A program made the position numbers and the translations under genes. A stretch of 64,000 nucleotides of DNA from UBA7672 sp040398465 (GTDB lineage: Bacteria > Pseudomonadota > Alphaproteobacteria > Caulobacterales > Hyphomonadaceae): NCBI GenBank assembly GCA_040398465.1, contig JBBAUA010000012.1, forward strand, positions 1 to 64,000. The letters run 5' to 3'. Numbering within the stretch: position 1 is the stretch's first letter; each line of letters opens with the position of its first letter. Of the stretch, positions 58,851 to 64,000 are shown one piece after another. The notes under the pieces were generated by a model. It was not told where the DNA came from and ran no database searches. It saw nothing but the letters and a program-made list of their open reading frames with translations.

Positions 58851-59342
58851 TGACATGCGTTCGCATTCAGGCCGGTGTGAGCCGCCCAGGATGCTGTCTT
58901 TCTGGGTCTCCAATTCAGTGGAGGGCCCGGGGACGCGGGATGCCCCGCGTGATTTGGCGACGCCTGTGAGGCGCTACCGCTAGAAGAAGGTTCGCGGATC
59001 CCGCGTCCCCGGCAGTGTGTTGTGCGGCAGCGCGCGCACGGCGGCCCTGTTTCATAGGCTTGGCGCCATTAAGCTGCCGGCGTGCGGGCCGGCCTGTTCT
59101 GGACCCGTCCCCGTAGGCGCCCCGCGTCTTGTGAACGCAGAGGCTTTTCACGCTCGGCTGCATCCATCCCGCGCCGTTGAACTTCGCGACTGCCCTCCAT
59201 GCGGGATGGATGCTTGCAGCATCTCACAGGTCTGGAGGTGGAGGACCCAGAGGTCTGAAATAGGCCGGACTGATCCGTGCAGCGCGGTGAAAAGTATCCG
59301 ATCGATACCGGCAAGGTGTGTCCGGAATCAGCCGGTTCTGGC
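58851..59342 (-). repeat. Dispersed noncoding repeat, copy B (about 490 bp)
   Basis: On the minus strand it aligns by eye with copy A (41057-41563). Shared text includes the ends near GCCAGAACC and GCGGCTCACACCGGCC, and CCCGCACGCCGGCAGC inside. The copies are diverged and have indels, and lie in inverted orientation about 17 kb apart. Confidence 0.75.
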
Positions 59343-59500
59343 GGGGTGCTTTCCTCCTCCGCGCCTGGCGCAGGAGGTGACGCGCAGGCGCGCCCGGCAA
59401 ATTCGTCTGGTCGCTGCCCCTTCCGTCTCGCGCATGAAGAACGCGCGATCCACCTCCCCCGGCCTTCGGCCGGAGGAGGAAAGAGGCCGGCGGTCCCGGA
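59343..59500. other. Noncoding stretch with palindromes next to copy B
   Basis: It contains CTCCTCCGCG near 59352 with GGAGGTGACG, and CCCGGCCTTCGGCCGG near 59459-59474. These are small hairpins of the kind also seen on the flank of copy A. No ORF is credible. Confidence 0.5.
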
Positions 59501-60187
59501 TCACTTCCCCAGCAGCGAATTGCTGGCGGCGACGGCGATGAAGCGGGCGCGGGAGTTGAACTGGCGGTTGGCGAGGGCGAACATCACGACGGATGCGGCG
59601 ATAAGGAAGGTCCACCAGGTGATGAACCAGGCGAGGATCGCGATCGCGAGGAAGAAGGCGCGCAGGCCGTGTGTGAACTGGCTCGCGGCGGCGATGTTCA
59701 TCTCGGCGACCGATTGGGCTGCTTCTTCCGCGCCTGGCTTTCCGGCTTCGGGCGTCGCGGCGAGCATCACCGCGGAATAGTTGAACAGGCGATAGGCCCA
59801 GCCGAACTTGAAGAACGCGTAGGCGTAGAGTCCCATCAGCACGGCGGTTTTCACATAGAAGGTCGAGCGGTCGATCTGCACATGCACGACGCTCTGCTCG
59901 AACGCGCCGATGATCGTGTCGGCGGCGGTGAGCAGGCCGAAACCCGCGCCGACGGCGAGCAGCGCGGTGGAGGCGAAGAAGGATGTCGCCTGCTGCAGGC
60001 CGGTGATGATGTTGGCGTCGACGAGACGGATCTCGCGCGCCGCCATCTGGCGCATCCACTCACGGCGCTGCGTCTTCATGGCGGCGGAGAGCGTGTGGCG
60101 ATGCCAGGGCGATGAATCGATCAGCCATCCCAGCAGCCACCAGCCGGCCAGGAAGAAACCAAGTGCTGCAGCGTCGAGCCACGTCAT
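59501..60187 (-). CDS. DUF599 family membrane protein
   Basis: The 228-residue protein has about four membrane segments: WLDAAALGFFLAGWWLLGWL, FFASTALLAVGAGFGLLTAA, TAVLMGLYAYAFFKFGWAY and AFFLAIAILAWFITWWTFL. DUF599 signatures are visible (RREWMRQMAAREIRLVDANI and FNYSAVMLAATP). The function of DUF599 is unknown. ATG 60187 was chosen because the first segment starts right after it. Confidence 0.8.
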   Translation of the reverse strand: MTWLDAAALGFFLAGWWLLGWLIDSSPWHRHTLSAAMKTQRREWMRQMAAREIRLVDANIITGLQQATSFFASTALLAVGAGFGLLTAADTIIGAFEQSVVHVQIDRSTFYVKTAVLMGLYAYAFFKFGWAYRLFNYSAVMLAATPEAGKPGAEEAAQSVAEMNIAAASQFTHGLRAFFLAIAILAWFITWWTFLIAASVVMFALANRQFNSRARFIAVAASNSLLGK

Positions 60188-60272
60188 GGCATGCTCCCCG
60201 GGATTGGGGGGGAGCTTCGGGGATTGCACGAGTGGTGGCTAGAGGGGGTCTCGATTGAAGCGGGCGGAGCGG

Positions 60273-60331
60273 AGCACGCCCTCGTCCTTCTGGACGGATG
60301 CCCAGCATCCTCCTCAGGATGAGGGCGTGCT
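60273..60331. repeat. Nested inverted repeat
   Basis: Arms AGCACGCCCTC (60273-60283) and GAGGGCGTGCT (60321-60331) enclose ATCCTCCTCAGGAT (60307-60320), itself a hairpin. The core is related to 3193-3252. It lies between the DUF1993 and DUF599 genes, which run in the same direction. Confidence 0.8.
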
Positions 60332-60388
60332 TGAGGTGTTCGCTGCTCTGAAGCGACGGCCGGGCGGAGGCCCAACGGTCCGGAGGGA

Positions 60389-60895
60389 TCAGCCTCTTCC
60401 GAGGAAATCCAGCTTGCCGAGCGGGACGCCGCTGTGGCGGAGGATCGCGTAGGCAGTGGTGACGTGGAAGAGGAAGTTAGGCAGTGCAAAGCCCGTGAGG
60501 AAGGCGAGGCCCTTGAAGGGGATGTCGCCGCTTGGCGTCTTGAGAACGACGTCACGTTCTTCGGAGCCGTCGACGGCTTCAGCGGGGACGCTTTTCACAT
60601 AGTCGATCGTCGCCGCGATGCGGGCGCGGAGATGGTCGATCGTCGTTTCCGTGTCGGGCATTGCGGGGGGCGTGCCGCCGGACAGGCGGGCCATCGCGCC
60701 TTTTGCAGAATCGCTGGCGAGCTGGATCTGGGACGAGAGCGGGCGCATGTCGGGAGCGAGACGCTGGGTCACCAAAAGATTGGGGTCGAAGCCGCGCGCC
60801 TTGGCGTTTTCCTCAGCCTTGACGAGCAGCTGGTCGAGATTGGTCAGCATGCGAAGGAAAACAGGCGCGCTGGCCTTGTGCATCGAAATCGTCAT
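60389..60895 (-). CDS. DUF1993 family protein (second copy)
   Basis: The 168-residue protein shares the DUF1993 pattern with the gene at 29723: MHKASAPVFLRMLTNLDQLL, MPDTETTIDHLRARIAATID, ALPNFLFHVTTAYAILRHSG and VPLGKLDFL. It has a four-helix DinB-like fold; function unknown. It is divergent from the HCCA isomerase gene. Confidence 0.85.
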   Translation of the reverse strand: MTISMHKASAPVFLRMLTNLDQLLVKAEENAKARGFDPNLLVTQRLAPDMRPLSSQIQLASDSAKGAMARLSGGTPPAMPDTETTIDHLRARIAATIDYVKSVPAEAVDGSEERDVVLKTPSGDIPFKGLAFLTGFALPNFLFHVTTAYAILRHSGVPLGKLDFLGRG

Positions 60896-61024
60896 GGAAT
60901 GTACCTTGTCCGCGGTCCGTCTGCGTCTTCAGTCCGCCTGAAAGACGCCCGTCCGCGTGTGGATATGGGAGCGGCATTTCCCGCCGCAATCTGCTAGGAC
61001 CGAGAATCTGGCGGCGAGGGTCTC

Positions 61025-61642
61025 GTGAAACTTCAGTTCTGGTTCGAATTTGCCTCGACCTATTCCTACCCGGCCGTGATGCGCGTGGGGAAGATGGCGG
61101 CGGCGCGAGGCGTGGAGCTGGAGTGGCGACCGTTCCTGCTGGGTCCGCTGTTTCATGCACAGCAGGGAATGACGGACAGCCCGTTCAACGTGGTGCCGGT
61201 GAAGGGCTCGTACATGTGGCGGGACGTGGAGCGGACGTGCGAGAAATACGGGCTGCCGTTCAAGCGGCCCGGACGCTTTCCGCAGAACGGGCTGATGGCT
61301 GCGCGGATCACACTGTCGCTGCCGCAGGAGGCGCGGCCGAATTTCGTCAAGGCGGTTTTCCAGGCGAACTTCGCGCACGACCGCGATATCTCCGATCCGC
61401 AGATCCTGCATGCTGCGGCGCGGCGGGCGGGGCTTGATCCGCTCGAAACGCTGGCCGCAATGACGTCCGAGCCGGTGAAGGAGCAGTTGCGCGAGGAGAC
61501 GGCGGTTGCGGCGGGGCACGGCATCTTCGGCGCGCCGAGCTTCGTGACGGAGGATAGCGAGTTGTTCTGGGGGAATGACCGGATCGAGGACGCTCTTGAT
61601 TGGGCGGTGCGCGGAACGCTAAGACCGAACTCGCAGAACTGA
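61025..61642 (+). CDS. 2-hydroxychromene-2-carboxylate isomerase / DsbA-like GST-kappa protein
   Basis: The 205-residue thioredoxin-fold protein of the kappa GST family uses GTG 61025. The active Ser is in FEFASTYSYPAVMRV, and GIFGAPSFVTEDSELFWGNDR is the family's end signature. Homologues isomerise hydroxychromene carboxylates in aromatic degradation using glutathione, but general GST-type roles are possible. It is followed 52 bases later by an acyl-CoA dehydrogenase. Confidence 0.85.
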   Translation: MKLQFWFEFASTYSYPAVMRVGKMAAARGVELEWRPFLLGPLFHAQQGMTDSPFNVVPVKGSYMWRDVERTCEKYGLPFKRPGRFPQNGLMAARITLSLPQEARPNFVKAVFQANFAHDRDISDPQILHAAARRAGLDPLETLAAMTSEPVKEQLREETAVAAGHGIFGAPSFVTEDSELFWGNDRIEDALDWAVRGTLRPNSQN

Positions 61643-61694
61643 CGGACGGGCGCTGCTTCAGGCGTCAAGATCCACACCGGGCGAGGAGACATCA

Positions 61695-62828
61695 ATGCCA
61701 TTCGTGCTCACCGAAGAGCAGCAGATGCTGCGCGACAGCGCCAGGTCGTATGCTGCGGAGAAGCTGCCGGTGAGCCAACTGCGTGCGCTGCGCAAGGATG
61801 GCAAGTCGTACGATGCGGACTCGTGGAAAGAGATGGCGGAGCTGGGCTTCACCGGCGTGATCGTGCCGGAGGAATTTGGCGGGTCGGGCTTTGGGTATGT
61901 CGGGCTTGGGCAGGTTCTCGAAGCGCAGGGTCGGACTCTGGCTGCCTCCCCTCTTCTATCGACAGCGATGATCGGCGCGTCGGCTCTGGCGCTGGGCGGG
62001 ACGCAGTCGCAAAAGGATGCATGGCTCGGGAAGATTGCGGGTGGCGAGGCGGTCATCGCGCTGGCGGCGGACGAGCGGCCGCATCATGATCCGGCGCATG
62101 TGAAGCTGAGCGCGAAGAGGAGCGGTGCAGGCTACACGCTGTCGGGCGAGAAGCGATATGTGGTCGATGGGGCGGAAGCGGATCTGCTGATCGTGGCGGC
62201 GCGCACGTCTGGCGATGCGGGCGACGCGACGGGGATCACGCTGTTCCTCGTGCCGGGCGATGCGAAGGGCCTGACGCGGACAAGCCTCAAGACGCTGGAT
62301 GCGCACGCAGCAGCGAATGTCGCTTTTGCCGGCGTCGAGGTGGGCGCGGATTCAGTGCTGGGCGTGGCCGATGGCGGATACGGGCTGCTGGAGCAGATTC
62401 TCGATCGCGCGCGGATTGGCGCTGCGGCGGAGATGCTGGGCGCGGCGGATGCGGCGTTCGAGATGACAGCTGAGTATCTGAAAGTGCGCAAGCAGTTCGG
62501 ACAACTGATCGGCTCGTTCCAGGCGCTGCAGCATCGTGCGGCGATCATGTTCACGGAGCTGGAGCTGACGCGGAGCTGCGTGGCGGCGGCCTTGGATGCG
62601 CTCGATCGAAACGCGAACAATATCTCCGAGCTGGCCTCGCTGGCCAAGGCGCGTGCGGGGGAGACGCTGCACCTGGTTTCGAACGAGACGGTGCAGATGC
62701 ATGGCGGCATCGGCATGACCGATGTGCATGACAGCGGACTCTACATGAAACGCGCACGCGTTCTGGAGGGGCTGTATGGCGGCGAGAGCTTTCACCGCGA
62801 CCGCTATGCGCGGCTGAGCGGGTACTAG
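61695..62828 (+). CDS. Acyl-CoA dehydrogenase family protein (short form)
   Basis: The 377-residue flavoenzyme has the N-terminal EEQQMLRDSARSYAAEKLPV, then LGFTGVIVPEEFGGSGFGYV and the C-terminal NETVQMHGGIGMTDVHDSGL. In the middle, the usual YALTEPxAGSD substrate loop is not present; VIALAADERPHHDPAH stands there. Such divergent members are usually the partner subunit in two-subunit (heteromeric) dehydrogenases. It follows the isomerase gene in the same direction. Confidence 0.85.
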   Translation: MPFVLTEEQQMLRDSARSYAAEKLPVSQLRALRKDGKSYDADSWKEMAELGFTGVIVPEEFGGSGFGYVGLGQVLEAQGRTLAASPLLSTAMIGASALALGGTQSQKDAWLGKIAGGEAVIALAADERPHHDPAHVKLSAKRSGAGYTLSGEKRYVVDGAEADLLIVAARTSGDAGDATGITLFLVPGDAKGLTRTSLKTLDAHAAANVAFAGVEVGADSVLGVADGGYGLLEQILDRARIGAAAEMLGAADAAFEMTAEYLKVRKQFGQLIGSFQALQHRAAIMFTELELTRSCVAAALDALDRNANNISELASLAKARAGETLHLVSNETVQMHGGIGMTDVHDSGLYMKRARVLEGLYGGESFHRDRYARLSGY

Positions 62829-62851
62829 GTGCACCATCGTCGGGGGGGCAG

Positions 62852-63244
62852 ATGGGCTACGATCTGCACATCACTCGACGGTCATATTGGGCCGGCGATG
62901 AGGACGATGTACCGGCGAATGGCCTGACGCTGAATGACTGGTTGACCTACGCAAGGAAAGATCCGTCATTGCGCGTTGTCGAAAGCGGCGCCGCTGAAAT
63001 TAGTTTGTCCGATGGCTCAACGTTGCGCATTAAAAGCTCCGGCTTAATGGCATGGATTGTACCGGGCCGTGATCCAGAGATCGAGCGCGGGTGGTTTCAC
63101 TATCGCGACGGCCGCGTCGGCGTGAAGAATCCCGACAACGCGATGATCCGCAAGATGTGGGCGATAGCGCAGGCTCTCGGGGCCCGTGTTCAGGGTGACG
63201 AGGGAGAATCGTACGCCGCTGACAGTGAGATGATCCGCGGCTGA
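62852..63244 (+). CDS. Small protein of unknown function starting MGYDLHITRR
   Basis: The 130-residue soluble protein has MGYDLHITRRSYWAGDED at the N-terminus, then LTLNDWLTYARKDPSLRV and MAWIVPGRDPEIERGWFHY. The opening is shared by a widespread small bacterial family without known function, some of which look like immunity proteins. It starts 23 bases after the acyl-CoA dehydrogenase stop. No toxin gene is next to it. Confidence 0.6.
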   Translation: MGYDLHITRRSYWAGDEDDVPANGLTLNDWLTYARKDPSLRVVESGAAEISLSDGSTLRIKSSGLMAWIVPGRDPEIERGWFHYRDGRVGVKNPDNAMIRKMWAIAQALGARVQGDEGESYAADSEMIRG

Positions 63245-63282
63245 CACGCGGTGCGTGCGGATTGAATGACAATCTCGGCGCG

Positions 63283-63323
63283 CCCCACAAAAAGAACAAG
63301 CCGCCCGTTTGAAGGGGCGGCTT
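63283..63323 (-). terminator. Rho-independent terminator of the fasciclin gene
   Basis: On the minus strand, AAGCCGCCC pairs with GGGCGGCTT (plus-strand arms 63298-63306 and 63315-63323), followed by GTTCTTTTTG. The hairpin starts 76 bases after the fasciclin stop. Confidence 0.8.
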
Positions 63324-63398
63324 GCCTCGACGCAGCTCGGAGGAGAGAACGTCACCGCGTCGAAGGGGGAGGACTTCAGACGCTAGATGTGGGTCTGA

Positions 63399-63947
63399 CT
63401 ACATCGGCGGGAGGAGGACCTTGTCGATGACGTGGATGACGCCGTTGGAGGCGTCGACGTCAGCCGTGACGACGGTGGCGTCGTTGATCATGACCTTGCC
63501 GGCCGTGCTGCCATCGACCTTGACGGTCTTGCCTTCGACGGTGGCGGCGTCCATCGACGTCGTGCCGATGGCGGACGACATCACTTCGGTCGGCAGCACG
63601 TGATAGGTGAGGATCGCGGTCAGCTTGGCCTTGTTCTCGGGCTTCAGCAGGTCTTCAACCGTGCCGGCCGGGAGAGCGGCGAAAGCAGCATCGGTCGGGG
63701 CGAAAACGGTGAACGGGCCGGCACCACGGAGCGTGGACTCGAGGCCGGCCGCTTGAACTGCGGCAACCAGGGTCGTGAACTGGCCGGCGCCGACGGCGGT
63801 GTCGACGATGTCCTTGGCGGCCATCGGGGCGGGCTCAGGAGCGGGCGCTTCGGCAACGGGAGCCGGAGCAGGCGCGGCCGGGGCGGTTTCGCCGGAGCAT
63901 GCAACGCCCATCAGGGCGAAAGCGGCGATGGGGAGAAGCATTTTCAT
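63399..63947 (-). CDS. Fasciclin domain lipoprotein
   Basis: The 182-residue protein has a lipoprotein signal (MKMLLPIAAFALMGVAC) and an Ala/Pro linker of about 40 residues. A single FAS1 domain follows: GAGQFTTLVAAVQAAGLEST, GAGPFTVFAPTDAAFAALPA, LTAILTYHVLPTEV and GVIHVIDKVLLPP. FAS1 proteins mediate surface adhesion or stress-related interactions. ATG 63947 follows AGGAACC. A terminator follows. The full upstream region extends beyond the window. Confidence 0.9.
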   Translation of the reverse strand: MKMLLPIAAFALMGVACSGETAPAAPAPAPVAEAPAPEPAPMAAKDIVDTAVGAGQFTTLVAAVQAAGLESTLRGAGPFTVFAPTDAAFAALPAGTVEDLLKPENKAKLTAILTYHVLPTEVMSSAIGTTSMDAATVEGKTVKVDGSTAGKVMINDATVVTADVDASNGVIHVIDKVLLPPM

Positions 63948-64000
63948 GGTGATGGTTCCTGTGTGTCGATGTGCGGGCGAGCAGCACGGTCGCATTAGGC

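Overview
This is a GC-rich draft chromosome segment from an alphaproteobacterium. The gene content fits Caulobacterales (Hyphomonadaceae or Caulobacteraceae) best: an alphaproteobacterial-type Fe-S scaffold protein, ExoD, a PAS_5 protein, a class I PHA cluster with PhaR, several acyl-CoA enzymes, and small nested inverted repeats between genes. The genus cannot be read from the sequence. No rRNA, tRNA, CRISPR array, intact transposase or prophage was seen. There is one 100-N scaffold gap (27141-27240), and its flanks carry the same 55 bp.

Layout. 1-9 kb: a small NepR-like ORF, an MFS transporter, a PQQ-type sugar dehydrogenase, then a leftward block (cysS, exoD, lipoprotein, CHAD protein, lipoprotein hydrolase, Fe-S scaffold). 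8.5-14.5 kb: folE, dapD, DUF3052, two tiny membrane proteins, a secreted Gly-rich protein, PAS and PilZ proteins, a CPBP protease. 14.8-25.7 kb: a secreted protein, a phosphotransferase with an enoyl-CoA hydratase, a patatin, a VIT1/CCC1 transporter, a long DEAD-box helicase, an LLM oxidoreductase and a gamma carbonic anhydrase. 25.7-32 kb: phoH behind a stress-type promoter and a terminator, a P450 remnant split by the gap, a glycine-zipper lipoprotein behind a second stress-type promoter, a cyclophilin, a frameshifted membrane protein and PhoD. 32-37 kb: a leftward four-gene operon (TelA-like, DUF6384-like, Gly-tailed coiled coil, phytase-like esterase). 37-41 kb: an M28 peptidase, 3-hydroxybutyrate dehydrogenase, and a divergent LD-carboxypeptidase/Mpl pair. 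41.8-48.9 kb: a penicillin-amidase-type acylase and the PHA locus (phaR, hydrolase, phaC, membrane protein, phasin). 49-64 kb: a GGDEF/EAL protein, threonine aldolase, a decayed glycosyltransferase, two acyl-CoA dehydrogenases, a membrane-anchored TIR protein, an aldehyde dehydrogenase, DUF599, DUF1993, an HCCA-isomerase-like protein and a fasciclin lipoprotein.

How the genes work together. PHA turnover is represented by synthase, regulator, phasin and 3-hydroxybutyrate dehydrogenase. LdcA and Mpl form a murein tripeptide recycling pair. A general stress response theme runs through the first half: a NepR-like ORF with a near-consensus EcfG promoter and two exact GGAAC-N16-CGTT promoters. The least explained items are the TelA-like operon, the TIR protein, a roughly 500-bp noncoding repeat present in two inverted copies (41.06 and 58.85 kb), and an apparent GC-skew sign change at about 43-49 kb.
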